Assembly: GCF_001673635.1 (NCBI RefSeq)
Contig: NZ_LZMH01000055.1
Span: 1-64,000, forward strand
Direction of reading: 5' to 3'
Source: Mycobacterium asiaticum
GTDB lineage: Bacteria > Actinomycetota > Actinomycetes > Mycobacteriales > Mycobacteriaceae
DNA: 64,000 bases
The notes beneath the pieces are model-generated. The model searched no databases. It was not told the DNA's origin and saw nothing but the letters and a program-made list of their open reading frames with translations. Both the position numbers and the translations under genes were made by a program. This document shows, piece by piece, positions 9,604 to 17,175 of this stretch. Each line of letters starts with the position of its first letter. Positions within the stretch are counted from its first letter, which is position 1.

Positions 9604-10107
9604 GTGGACCTGAATGCGCTCGCCGACCAGCAGCTGACCTATCAGGAAGTGGGCGCCACGGCCGCCGCGCAGTTGCCACCGGGCTACAGCCACCTCTCTG
9701 CGTCGGCGCAGATCGGCACCGGCCGGGATCGCTTCGAACGGGCCGCCGACGCCGTCATGCACTGGGGCATGCAGCGCGGAGCCGGCCTGGGCGTGCAAGC
9801 CAGCTCCGACACCGTGACGGTTTCTGCGGTGGTCGTCGTCAAGACGCTCGGTTTGCTGCGCGCGCCGTGCCGGGTGGTGTACGTGGTCGACGAGCCTGAC
9901 GCGCGCGGCTTCGCCTACGGCACCCTGCCGGGCCACCCGGCCACCGGCGAGGAGCGGTTCGCCGTCCGGTACGAGCCCACGACCGATGCGGTGTACGCCG
10001 ACGTCTCATCGTTCTCACGACCGGCTACCTGGTGGAGCAGACTCGGCGGCCCGTTCGTGGTGGTGGCCCAGCGCCTGATTGCCCGCCGCTACCTGCGCGG
10101 GATCTGA
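9604..10107 (+). CDS. DUF1990 protein (Rv2616-like)
   Basis: A 167-residue protein matching the DUF1990 family along its whole length: LTYQEVGATAAAQLPPGYSH, then WGMQRGAGL, PCRVVYVVDEP, GFAYGTLPGHPATGEERF and SFSRPATWWSRLGGP near the end. The fold is a ligand-binding SRPBCC-like barrel in related plant and bacterial proteins; no activity is known. GTG 9604 lies very close to the divergent AKR start and has no Shine-Dalgarno sequence, so a leaderless transcript is likely. It matches M. tuberculosis Rv2616 in size and place. It overlaps the DoxX gene tail-to-tail by 19 bases. Confidence 0.88.
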   Translation: MDLNALADQQLTYQEVGATAAAQLPPGYSHLSASAQIGTGRDRFERAADAVMHWGMQRGAGLGVQASSDTVTVSAVVVVKTLGLLRAPCRVVYVVDEPDARGFAYGTLPGHPATGEERFAVRYEPTTDAVYADVSSFSRPATWWSRLGGPFVVVAQRLIARRYLRGI

Positions 10108-10547
10108 CTGACGACGGTCCCGGCGTGGACGCCCTGCGCCAGCCTGCCCAGCGCAAGCGCGCCTACCAGCAGACCGAAGTCCCGCAACGCGACATCGTAG
10201 AAGCCCGGCCCGGTGACCAGGTTGAGGATGATCCCCGCCAGCCAGGCGGCAACAACCCAGGCGCCCCAGCGCGGCGCGACCGCGACCAGAATGCCGGCGA
10301 CGATCTCGATCGCCCCGACCAGATACATGGCCTGATCCGCGTTACCGGGGATGAGCCCGTCGATCCAGCCGGCCAGATACATGTTCCAGTGGTGCGGATG
10401 GGTGAGCACGTTGAAGAACTTGTCCAGGCCGAAGACGATCGGCGCGACCGTGAACACCGTGCGCAGCAGCAGGAACGCGGAGTACGCGGGATCGCGCAAT
10501 CGGGTGGACAGGCCGGAGACCTGCCGGGTGTCGTGGGTAGCGCTCAT
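10089..10547 (-). CDS. DoxX-like integral membrane protein (Rv2617c-like)
   Basis: A 152-residue protein with four predicted membrane helices: FLLLRTVFTVAPIVFGLDKF, then AMYLVGAIEIVAGILVAV, WVVAAWLAGIILNLV and DFGLLVGALALGRL. This is the DoxX/SURF4-like layout. A strong Shine-Dalgarno (GGAGG, complement of 10555-10559) precedes ATG 10547. The promoter region holds TTCTAACG repeats shared with the divergent HTH regulator gene, so that regulator probably controls it. It corresponds in size and position to Rv2617c. Its biochemical role is unknown; DoxX-type proteins are often tied to redox stress. Confidence 0.85.
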   Translation of the reverse strand: MSATHDTRQVSGLSTRLRDPAYSAFLLLRTVFTVAPIVFGLDKFFNVLTHPHHWNMYLAGWIDGLIPGNADQAMYLVGAIEIVAGILVAVAPRWGAWVVAAWLAGIILNLVTGPGFYDVALRDFGLLVGALALGRLAQGVHAGTVVSQIPRR

Positions 10548-10563
10548 CAGACGCCTCCTATTG

Positions 10564-10633
10564 TTTCTAACGGATAATATTTCTAACGTTAGAGCTGCCC
10601 GCTTGTAGTGTCAACAACTTTGTCCGTTAGAAT
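10564..10633. promoter_or_regulatory. divergent operator region with TTCTAACG inverted repeats
   Basis: Three related sites lie between the DoxX and HTH genes. They are TTTCTAACGG at 10564-10573, the perfect palindrome TCTAACGTTAGA at 10582-10593, and CCGTTAGAAT at 10624-10633, eight bases before the regulator ATG. The AT-rich GGATAATATT between the first two is a plausible -10 element. The arrangement fits autoregulation and co-regulation of the DoxX gene by the protein encoded at 10642. Confidence 0.7.
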
Positions 10634-10641
10634 CGGGCGGC

Positions 10642-11367
10642 ATGGGACTGCAGCGGGACGCCGCCGGGATCGGAGCCCTCGCGGACCCGGTGCGGCGTCA
10701 GCTTTATGAGTTCGTCTGCGCACAATCGGCGCCGGTGAGCCGCGATCAGGCCGCCGACGCGGTCGGCATCGCTCGCCATCAGGCCAAATTCCACCTCGAC
10801 CGCCTCACCGACGAGGGCCTGCTGGACAGCGAGTATGCGCGCACCGGCGGACGGTCGGGCCCGGGCGCCGGGCGCACCTCCAAGCTGTATCGGCGGGCCG
10901 AGCGGGAAATCGCAGTCAGCCTCCCGCAGCGGGAGTACGAGCTGGCCGGTCGTCTGATGGCGGCGGCGATCAGCCGCGCGACCCGGTCCGGCGAGCCCGT
11001 CGTCGAAGTGCTCAACGAACTCGCCCATGCCTGCGGTCGCCGCATCGGTGCCGCGACGGACGAGCCCACCACCGCAACCGACGCGTTCGAAGCGGCCTTG
11101 CACATGTTGCGCAAGTACGGCTACGAACCCCGGGGAGCCGACGGCGAGGTGGAACTCGCCAACTGCCCATTCCATGCGCTGGCCCAGGAGCAGACGGAGC
11201 TGGCGTGCGGCATGAATCTCGCGCTGATCAGCGGGGTGGCCGAGGCGCTGAGCCCGTACGGGCCGGACGTGCGGCTGGATCCGCGGCCGATGCGCTGCTG
11301 TGTGGTGCTCAGGTGCGGGCCCACCGGGCCAGCAACCTCTGCGCGCCCGAACACATCTCCTCGATGA
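10642..11367 (+). CDS. winged-HTH transcriptional regulator with C-terminal Cys motif (Rv2618-like)
   Basis: A 241-residue regulator. The N-terminal ArsR-like winged helix (~5-75) includes LADPVRRQLYEFVCAQ and the recognition region SRDQAADAVGIARHQAKFHL. The C-terminal domain has NCPFHALAQEQTELACGMN, a C-x12/13-C pattern of the sort seen in SufR-like metal or Fe-S sensors, and a final CC in RPMRCCVVL. A metal, Fe-S or thiol ligand is inferred. The last ~20 codons overlap the convergent nitronate monooxygenase gene by 59 bases, so the extreme C-terminus may be a recent extension. It matches Rv2618 in position. Confidence 0.85.
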   Translation: MGLQRDAAGIGALADPVRRQLYEFVCAQSAPVSRDQAADAVGIARHQAKFHLDRLTDEGLLDSEYARTGGRSGPGAGRTSKLYRRAEREIAVSLPQREYELAGRLMAAAISRATRSGEPVVEVLNELAHACGRRIGAATDEPTTATDAFEAALHMLRKYGYEPRGADGEVELANCPFHALAQEQTELACGMNLALISGVAEALSPYGPDVRLDPRPMRCCVVLRCGPTGPATSARPNTSPR

Positions 11368-12169
11368 CCTCGCCGACGGTGGCTGCGTCGCGGACCATGC
11401 CGACGCCCTGACCCGCGTCGACCGGCGCGCCAGCCACCTCGTGGATTAGCACGCGCGACGGGAAGCGTTGCGGCCACGGCAGACCCGCGGCAATATCGAA
11501 ATCCCGGGTCACCCGGGTGTCGGTGCCGGCGGCCTCGATCAGGGCGCGACGGTTCGTGTCGCCGCTTAGCGCTTCCGGACATGCGGCCAGCCGGGTGCCG
11601 ACCCAGGCGCCGGCGGCGCCGGCGGCCAGCACCGCGGCCAGGCTCCGGGGTGAGGCGATGCCGCCGCCGGCCAGCACCGGCGCCGACACCGCGTCCAGCA
11701 CCGCGTCCAGCAGCGGCAGGGTCGCGAGGCGCACCTCGCCGTGGCCGCCTCCTTCGGCGCCGCGTGCCACCAGGATGTCGACGCCGGCATCGGCCGCCCG
11801 GCGAGCCCCGTCGGCGTCGTAAACCTGTGTGACGGTGGTGATTTCGGCCTCGTGCGCGTGCCGTACCCAGGTCCAGTCGGTGCCGAAGCTGACCGACAAC
11901 AGCGCCGGCTCCGCGGCCAGCGCGTCGTCCAGCAGCCCGGCCTGGCTGCGCATCACCCAGTCCACCAGGCCGATACCGAATCGGCCGCTCACCCGTTGCA
12001 GTTCGGCGGCCAGCGACTCCCGGGTGGCGGTGCTGCCCATGCCGATCATGCCCAGCCCGCCGGCGGCGCTGACCGCCGCGGCCAGCCGACCACCCGCTAC
12101 CCCACCCATCGGCGCGTTGACGATCGGCACCCGCAGGCCGAAGTCCCGCGACCAGGGGGTGGCCAGCAC
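11309..12169 (-). CDS. nitronate monooxygenase / 2-nitropropane dioxygenase family protein
   Basis: A 286-residue FMN-dependent TIM-barrel protein, shorter than the usual 320-370 residues. Seen: PIVNAPMGGVAGGRLAAAVS at the N-terminus, the phosphate/FMN segment ARGAEGGGHGE, then PVLAGGGIASPRSLAAVLAAG and GAWVGTRLAACPEAL. It oxidises alkyl nitronates or a related substrate; some family members act in other flavin reactions. It starts at GTG 12169, one base after the cupin stop (TAGC then GTG), so it is the promoter-distal gene of the regulator-membrane protein-cupin operon. M. tuberculosis appears to lack a gene at this point. Confidence 0.87.
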   Translation of the reverse strand: MLATPWSRDFGLRVPIVNAPMGGVAGGRLAAAVSAAGGLGMIGMGSTATRESLAAELQRVSGRFGIGLVDWVMRSQAGLLDDALAAEPALLSVSFGTDWTWVRHAHEAEITTVTQVYDADGARRAADAGVDILVARGAEGGGHGEVRLATLPLLDAVLDAVSAPVLAGGGIASPRSLAAVLAAGAAGAWVGTRLAACPEALSGDTNRRALIEAAGTDTRVTRDFDIAAGLPWPQRFPSRVLIHEVAGAPVDAGQGVGMVRDAATVGEVIEEMCSGAQRLLARWART

Positions 12170-12170
12170 G

Positions 12171-12518
12171 CTAGTGCGAAGCGCCGGGCTGAGATTTCAG
12201 CACGGTCAGCATCACCACCGAGTCCTCGACCGCGTGCAGGGCGTGGCGCACCGGCGGGATGGCGGCGTAGTCGCCGGTCTTGCCGTCCCAGACGTCGTCA
12301 CCGGCGGTCAGACGCACATGTCCCTGCAGCACCTGCAGGGTGGCCTCGCCTGGGCTTTCGTGTTCGGACAGGTCGTGGTCGGCCAGCAATGCCAGCACGG
12401 TCTGACGCAATTCGTGGGTATGGCCGCCGTGGATGGTGTGGGCGGCCCGGCCGCTGTGGGACGTGCGCGCCTCGGCCAACTTCTCGGATGCCAGCTCGGT
12501 CAGCGAAATCGATTCCAT
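12171..12518 (-). CDS. cupin-domain protein (Rv2619c-like)
   Basis: A 115-residue single-domain cupin. The beta-barrel motif region reads HDLSEHESPGEATLQVLQGH, then VRLTAGDDVWDGKTGDYAAI and PPVRHALHAVEDSVVML. The metal-binding histidines are partly present (H-E-S-P-G-E and P-P-V-R-H). ATG 12518 follows AAGGA in the complement; the frame upstream of it is not conserved in character. It lies 19 bases after the membrane protein and immediately before the nitronate monooxygenase. Its position and length match Rv2619c. A small-molecule sensing or modifying role is inferred only. Confidence 0.83.
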   Translation of the reverse strand: MESISLTELASEKLAEARTSHSGRAAHTIHGGHTHELRQTVLALLADHDLSEHESPGEATLQVLQGHVRLTAGDDVWDGKTGDYAAIPPVRHALHAVEDSVVMLTVLKSQPGASH

Positions 12519-12537
12519 CGGTGAATCCTTGTCGTCG

Positions 12538-12969
12538 TCAGCCCTGGACTTGTAAGAGCAGTATCCCTGCCGCCAACAGCGCAACGACCTTGACCGTCTC
12601 CAGCGCGACGTAGACGTAATGGGCATGGGAGCGGGGCCCGTCCGAGCCCGCCAGCACCTGGTCGGATCGCTTCGTCAGGCGGGGGCGCACGGCGACCAGC
12701 TGAACCGCCAGCATCGCGACGGCCACCGCCAGCGCGACGATGATCCGCATCGGCGTCGGTCCGGCCAGCGCGATCGCCCCGGTGACGAGCGCGAAAACAA
12801 CTTCCGCGGTGTTGAGGGCGCGGAATACGAGGCGGCCGATGCCCAGCCCGATCGGCAACGTCACGTTGGGCGCGCGGAATTTGAGCGGCGCTTCGAGGAA
12901 CGAGATGGCCAGCACCATGCCGAGCCAGACGAAGGTGACGGCGACCTCGATGGAGCGCCCGACGGTCAC
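12538..12969 (-). CDS. four-helix membrane protein (Rv2620c-like)
   Basis: About 143 residues with four hydrophobic helices: VAVTFVWLGMVLAISFLEAP, TAEVVFALVTGAIALAG, RIIVALAVAVAMLAVQLVAV and VALETVKVVALLAAGILLLQ. The motif APLKFRAPNVTLPIGLGIGR between helices 1 and 2 is characteristic but unnamed to me. The start is GTG 12969, overlapping the stop of the upstream regulator gene by four bases (GTGA), which indicates translational coupling. It is probably regulated with that gene through the inverted repeat at 13656. It corresponds to Rv2620c. Confidence 0.8.
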   Translation of the reverse strand: MTVGRSIEVAVTFVWLGMVLAISFLEAPLKFRAPNVTLPIGLGIGRLVFRALNTAEVVFALVTGAIALAGPTPMRIIVALAVAVAMLAVQLVAVRPRLTKRSDQVLAGSDGPRSHAHYVYVALETVKVVALLAAGILLLQVQG

Positions 12970-13622
12970 GGCGCGGTTGCCGCCGGCGCAATGTGCGCCA
13001 GACACAGGTCCGGTTCGACGAAGGCCTCCAGCCGTTCGACCGTCACCGGGGCATCCCACTTCTCCAACGCTCCGCGCATGAGTCCCAGGTGGATGGGGCA
13101 CACCACGCCCGGTTGCTTCTCGGCCATCTCCAGAAATGGGCAGTGCCGCAGACCGAGCTGCCGCCCGCCACCCGATGCCCGCAGCTCGGGTTCGAAGCCA
13201 ATCTCGTCGAGCACTCCGGCCAACCGATCGATTGACTCGTCCACCCCGCTTACCGGGCCCGAAAACTCCAGACGCTCACCCCAGGCCCGCCCGGTTGCGA
13301 TCGCCCGTGCTGCCGGATCCGGTTCGGCCGCGAGGCCGCTGGCGAGGATTTCGGCCAGCAACTGATAGTGGCGGGTGCCGCCGCGGTCCATCTGCGGCAC
13401 CGCCCGGAACATCAACGGCGGACGGCCCGGGCCCCGCCGATGCGGCTGCACGCGCTCGACCAGGCCGTCACCGATGAGGCTTTCGAGGTGGAAACGCACC
13501 GTGTTGGGATGCACATCGAGCTGCTGCGCGATCGCCACGATGCTCAGCGGCACCTGCGATGCCCGCAGTACCCGCAGCACCGCGCGCCGTCGCCCGGGCT
13601 GCTCCTGGTCTGACGCCGTCAT
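12966..13622 (-). CDS. winged-HTH regulator with Cys motif, paralogue of the 10642 regulator (Rv2621c-like)
   Basis: A 218-residue regulator with an N-terminal winged helix (VLRASQVPLSIVAIAQQLDV, then HPNTVRFHLESLIGDGLVER, RGPGRPPLMF as the wing). The C-terminal sensor domain carries HCPFLEMAEKQPGVVCPIH and a later Cys in LCLAHI, the same Cys spacing as its paralogue. A metal or Fe-S cofactor is inferred. ATG 13622 is preferred over ATG 13634 because GAGGGG lies just upstream. A strong inverted repeat sits about 35 bases upstream of the start, so autorepression is likely. It matches Rv2621c. Confidence 0.86.
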   Translation of the reverse strand: MTASDQEQPGRRRAVLRVLRASQVPLSIVAIAQQLDVHPNTVRFHLESLIGDGLVERVQPHRRGPGRPPLMFRAVPQMDRGGTRHYQLLAEILASGLAAEPDPAARAIATGRAWGERLEFSGPVSGVDESIDRLAGVLDEIGFEPELRASGGGRQLGLRHCPFLEMAEKQPGVVCPIHLGLMRGALEKWDAPVTVERLEAFVEPDLCLAHIAPAATAP

Positions 13623-13655
13623 GTCACCCCTCATCGAACGAGCGGACGGCCCTTA

Positions 13656-13679
13656 TTTTACACAAGCGTCATTGTAAAA
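13656..13679. promoter_or_regulatory. inverted repeat TTTTACA-N10-TGTAAAA, probable operator
   Basis: A perfect 7-base inverted repeat lies in an AT-rich island between the divergent regulator (12966-13622) and methyltransferase (13812-14624) genes. It sits ~35 bases upstream of the regulator start, where a repressor would block its promoter. It differs from the TTCTAACG element of the paralogous regulator, so the two proteins should have different DNA specificities. Confidence 0.7.
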
Positions 13680-13811
13680 ACCAACGCGGCTCGCGGGTCG
13701 GAAAGGCGGAGCCTTGACGACTGCCAGACCGCCTGCACACACTCCTGACGATCAGCGCAAGTCCGGACGATAACGTTACGCGGTGGTCAATAAGTTTGGG
13801 AAGGTGTTGTG

Positions 13812-14624
13812 ATGGCCGGCAACGAGCAACCGCTGCCCCTGTCCCATCGTGACGACGAGCATGTTCAGGGCCACTGGCTGCTGGCCCGATTGGGCAAACG
13901 AGTGCTGCGACCCGGCGGCGTCGAGCTGACTCGTACCCTGCTGGCTCGCGCCGGCGTCAACGGCGCCGACGTCCTGGAACTCGCCCCCGGCCTGGGCCGC
14001 ACGGCCGCCGAGATCATCGCGCGCAACCCGCGCTCCTATGTCGGCGCCGAAGCGGACCCCGATGCCGCGAACCTGGTGCGCGGCGTCGTCGCCGGCCAGT
14101 CGTCACCCGCGCACACCGAGGTGAAGGTGGCCGATGCGGCCGACACCGGGCTACCCGAGGCCAGCGCCGACGTCGTCATCGGCGAGGCGATGCTCACCAT
14201 GCAGGGCGACACGGCCAAGCACGCGATCGTCGCGGAGGCGGCGCGGGTGCTGCGACCGCAGGGGCGCTACGCCATCCACGAATTGGCCCTGACGCCCGAC
14301 GACCTTCCCGAGGAAGTGACCACCGACGTGCGGCAATCCCTGGCCCGCGCCATCAAGGTCAACGCGCGACCACTGACCGTCGCGGAGTGGTCACAATTGT
14401 TGGCCGGGCACGGACTGGTCGTCGAGCATGCAACCACCGCGCCGATGGCCCTGCTGCAGCCCCGCCGGGTGCTCGCCGACGAAGGACTGGTCGGTGCGCT
14501 GCGGTTCGCCAAGAATGTGCTCACGCAGCCCGACGCGCGTAAGCGAGTATTGATGATGCGCAGCACTTTTCGGCGCCATCGCGACCGGCTCACCGCCGTG
14601 GCGATCATCGCTCGCAAGCCCTGA
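13812..14624 (+). CDS. class I SAM-dependent methyltransferase (Rv2622-like)
   Basis: A 270-residue methyltransferase. Motif I is VLELAPGLGRTAAEI (~54-68), the acidic residue ending beta 2 is in YVGAEADPDAANL, motif II/post-I is VKVADAADTGLPEASADVVI, and motif III is VLRPQGRYAIHEL. The substrate is unknown. ATG 13812 has AAGG seven bases upstream; an adjacent GTG at 13809 is an alternative. It is divergent from the Rv2621c-like regulator, with the TTTTACA inverted repeat between them, and matches Rv2622 in order and size. It ends two bases before the convergent hydrolase gene. Confidence 0.88.
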   Translation: MAGNEQPLPLSHRDDEHVQGHWLLARLGKRVLRPGGVELTRTLLARAGVNGADVLELAPGLGRTAAEIIARNPRSYVGAEADPDAANLVRGVVAGQSSPAHTEVKVADAADTGLPEASADVVIGEAMLTMQGDTAKHAIVAEAARVLRPQGRYAIHELALTPDDLPEEVTTDVRQSLARAIKVNARPLTVAEWSQLLAGHGLVVEHATTAPMALLQPRRVLADEGLVGALRFAKNVLTQPDARKRVLMMRSTFRRHRDRLTAVAIIARKP

Positions 14625-14626
14625 TC

Positions 14627-15862
14627 TCAGCCGGACGTCACCAGACCCGACTGCACCAGCGAATCCTGGATGAACCGCTGGACCGGCCTGGACCGGATGA
14701 ATCCGGCGTGGCCGCCGCGGTACCAGATGATCTGCGGTTTGCCCCAGTGCTCCCAGAGTCGGGTCACCTGTTCGCGGGGGTGCACCACCTGGTCGGCGAT
14801 GCCGGCGTAGACGAAACGGCCCCGCATGGACACTTGGGGGCGCAGCGACAGGGGCGACAGCATCCGCCCGATGGGCTCGGCCAATGCCACCGTCTCACGA
14901 CGGGGGTCGCCACGGCGCAGGCCAGAATGCCGGCCCAGCAGGTCGACCAGGTTCGCCGCGGGGACGCCGAGAATCGCGCAGGTCAAGCCACTTTCGAGGC
15001 TGGCGACCAACGCGGCGATATAGCCGCCCAGCGACATACCGTTCACCCCGATCGCCGAGTCCGGTTCCTGCGCCCGGATCCAGGACAGCAACCGCCGGAT
15101 GTCCCACACCGCCTGGGCGGTCGCGTGGACGTCGTCCAGAATGTCCTCGCCGGGGAACACCGCGCCCTTGGGTAGGTCGCGCGCTCGCGGGCCGTGCATG
15201 GGCAGCACGGGCAACACCACATTCAGGCCCAGCTCTTCATGCAACTTCCAGGCCCGGAATATCCTGAGATCGATTGCGGCTCTGCCCATTTCGGTGCCGT
15301 GCACGCAGACCAGCCAGGGTCGCGGCTCCGGGTGCCGCAGCACCAGGACGTGCGCCGTGCGCATCGCGGTATACCCGAGCCACCGCTCGGCACCGGGTTC
15401 GTCCGGATGCGGGCGGTACCCGCTTTCGAAAGTCAGCCGCTGATAGGTCCGGCGCAGACCGTTGACGTACCGGCTCTTCACCTCCAACAGCGGCGGCGGT
15501 GGCGCGAAGAAGGCTTCGGGATCATCCAGCCATCCCTTGTCGCCGTAGAACTCCAGCGCCGCGACCACCTCGTCGTTGATGCGCTGAAACACCTGGGGCT
15601 CACTGATCGGCCGGCGCATCAACAGACCGGCCAGCACGACTTCATCCCGAAAAGCCTGTGCCGCCAACGCCAATGTTGGCCGCGCGATCGGCAGCTCATC
15701 GGTGTGGTCGTCGCGGTAGTCGCGCCAGGAACGGGCGAAATAGCGGCCGGTGCGCGCGAATGGCCGCACCGTGCTGCTCACCGTGCCGACCACGGGGGCC
15801 GGAAGGGCCCGGCGAGCCGCTCGCCGCCGTCGCCGCTCGCCGTCTTTGGCGGGTGCTGTCAT
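14627..15862 (-). CDS. alpha/beta hydrolase (Rv2627c-like)
   Basis: A 411-residue protein with an Arg-rich N-terminus and a C-terminal alpha/beta hydrolase fold. The nucleophile elbow is GVNGMSLGGYIAAL (Ser in G-M-S-L-G), with the oxyanion region WLVCVHGTEMGRAAIDL, the late Asp near YAGIADQVVHPREQ and His in WYRGGHAGFIRS. ATG 15862 gives the length of Rv2627c (413 residues). An in-frame GTG at 15952 would overlap the pcaB stop (GTGA) and add 30 residues, so coupling to the pca operon cannot be excluded. In M. tuberculosis the homologue belongs to the dormancy regulon; I saw no clear DosR box here. Confidence 0.85.
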   Translation of the reverse strand: MTAPAKDGERRRRRAARRALPAPVVGTVSSTVRPFARTGRYFARSWRDYRDDHTDELPIARPTLALAAQAFRDEVVLAGLLMRRPISEPQVFQRINDEVVAALEFYGDKGWLDDPEAFFAPPPPLLEVKSRYVNGLRRTYQRLTFESGYRPHPDEPGAERWLGYTAMRTAHVLVLRHPEPRPWLVCVHGTEMGRAAIDLRIFRAWKLHEELGLNVVLPVLPMHGPRARDLPKGAVFPGEDILDDVHATAQAVWDIRRLLSWIRAQEPDSAIGVNGMSLGGYIAALVASLESGLTCAILGVPAANLVDLLGRHSGLRRGDPRRETVALAEPIGRMLSPLSLRPQVSMRGRFVYAGIADQVVHPREQVTRLWEHWGKPQIIWYRGGHAGFIRSRPVQRFIQDSLVQSGLVTSG

Positions 15863-15948
15863 GTTTTCGACGCTAACACCCTGCAAGACCGGGTCTCGGG
15901 TGTGCGCGGGTCGATCCTCATCACTTTCATACGCCACTATCGCCCGGC

Positions 15949-17175
15949 TCACACCCCGTCGAGCAGCCGCTGCGCATCACGCACGCTGGTGTCGATCAGG
16001 TGGTCGACAGCGCCGAAAAAACTCGGAGACGGTGGGCGACCGGCCAACTCGGCAATCGCGCGCTGCTCCCCCAGCACGTCGGCCGCATCCAGATTTCGCC
16101 GCATGTTCGCCGCATCCACCTCCAGCCCGGCCAGCAGTTCGGTGCACTGCGAGCCCGCGACGACGGCGCGCCGTGCCAGGGTGCGCAACGTGTCCCATTC
16201 GGCATGCCATGCGCCGTCGGGTCGTTCTTCGCCGGCGAGCGCGGCGGCGGTGTGCAGCGTGACCGCCAGCGGAGGTGCCGCGATTGCCGCCCGCCGGATG
16301 AGGACCGACAGCACCGGGTTGCGCTTGTGGGGCATCGAGGAAGACCCACCACGCTGGCCACTGACCGGCTCGCGCAGTTCGGCGATCTCCGGGCGGGTCA
16401 GGATCAGCACATCGGCGGCGATGCGGCCCCAGCGATCGCTGCATCCGACCAACGCGTCGGCGGCGGCGGTGATCGGTGTCCGGGTGGTGTGCCATGGCCG
16501 GCGATGGTCGAGTCCCAAAGTTGTTGCCGCATCTTGCGCCAGCCGCGCGGCCACCGCCGCCGGTTCGGCCCCGTCGGTGCGTAGGGTCGCCAATTCGACC
16601 GTGGCCGACCAGGTCCCGACGGCGCCGCCGAACTGGGCGGGAATGCTCAGCGCCGCCAGCCGCCGATAGGCGTCGGCCACACCGTCGAGCCAGCGCGCGG
16701 CTTTGGCGCCGAACGTCGTGGGCGCCGCGTGTTGGGTCAGGGTGCGGGCCACCATCGGTGTGCCACGATGCTGGACGGCTAACTGCGAGAGATCCGAGAT
16801 CTGCTCGGCAACCTGGTTTTTCAATTGTTTGACGACATCCTGCAATGCCAGCATCAAGCCGGTGTCCACGACGTCCTGACTGGTCAGCCCCCGATGAATC
16901 CAGGGCGCAACCCCCGGCGCCGCACGCTGCCGCAACAACGCGACCAGGGCGATGACGGGATTGCCGCCGCCTTCGGCGGCGGCCGCAAGCATGTCGCAGT
17001 CGCGTGCGTCCACGAGGTGGTGCAGCGCGGTGTCGGACCGGTCGACCGGCGCCAGCCCCGCATCGGCCAAAACCGCGAGCCACGCCGATTCCACCGCCAC
17101 CATCGCAGTCAGCAGTGCCCGGTCCGTCATCAGCGCGCCGGCTCGCTGGTCACCCGGCCACAGCAGATTTGTCAT
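15949..17175 (-). CDS. pcaB: 3-carboxy-cis,cis-muconate cycloisomerase
   Basis: A 408-residue member of the fumarase/aspartase superfamily that converts 3-carboxy-cis,cis-muconate to 4-carboxymuconolactone in the protocatechuate branch of the beta-ketoadipate pathway. The family signature GSSSMPHKRNP is present, as are GLTSQDVVDTGLML and RTLTQHAAPTTFGAK. ATG 17175 overlaps the pcaG stop by four bases (ATGA). It is the last clear pca gene in the pcaH-pcaG-pcaB operon; pcaC, pcaD, pcaI/J and pcaF are not in the window. Confidence 0.94.
   Translation of the reverse strand: MTNLLWPGDQRAGALMTDRALLTAMVAVESAWLAVLADAGLAPVDRSDTALHHLVDARDCDMLAAAAEGGGNPVIALVALLRQRAAPGVAPWIHRGLTSQDVVDTGLMLALQDVVKQLKNQVAEQISDLSQLAVQHRGTPMVARTLTQHAAPTTFGAKAARWLDGVADAYRRLAALSIPAQFGGAVGTWSATVELATLRTDGAEPAAVAARLAQDAATTLGLDHRRPWHTTRTPITAAADALVGCSDRWGRIAADVLILTRPEIAELREPVSGQRGGSSSMPHKRNPVLSVLIRRAAIAAPPLAVTLHTAAALAGEERPDGAWHAEWDTLRTLARRAVVAGSQCTELLAGLEVDAANMRRNLDAADVLGEQRAIAELAGRPPSPSFFGAVDHLIDTSVRDAQRLLDGV

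Noticed and set aside
7979..9613. A 544-codon plus-strand frame across the thioesterase and aldo/keto reductase genes
   Set aside because: It spans two recognised minus-strand genes, and its sequence is low-complexity Arg/Gln/Gly typical of antisense frames.
15863..15948. A possible DosR box before the Rv2627c-like hydrolase
   Set aside because: I looked for the GGGACT/AGTCCC dyad expected from the M. tuberculosis dormancy regulon and saw no acceptable match.
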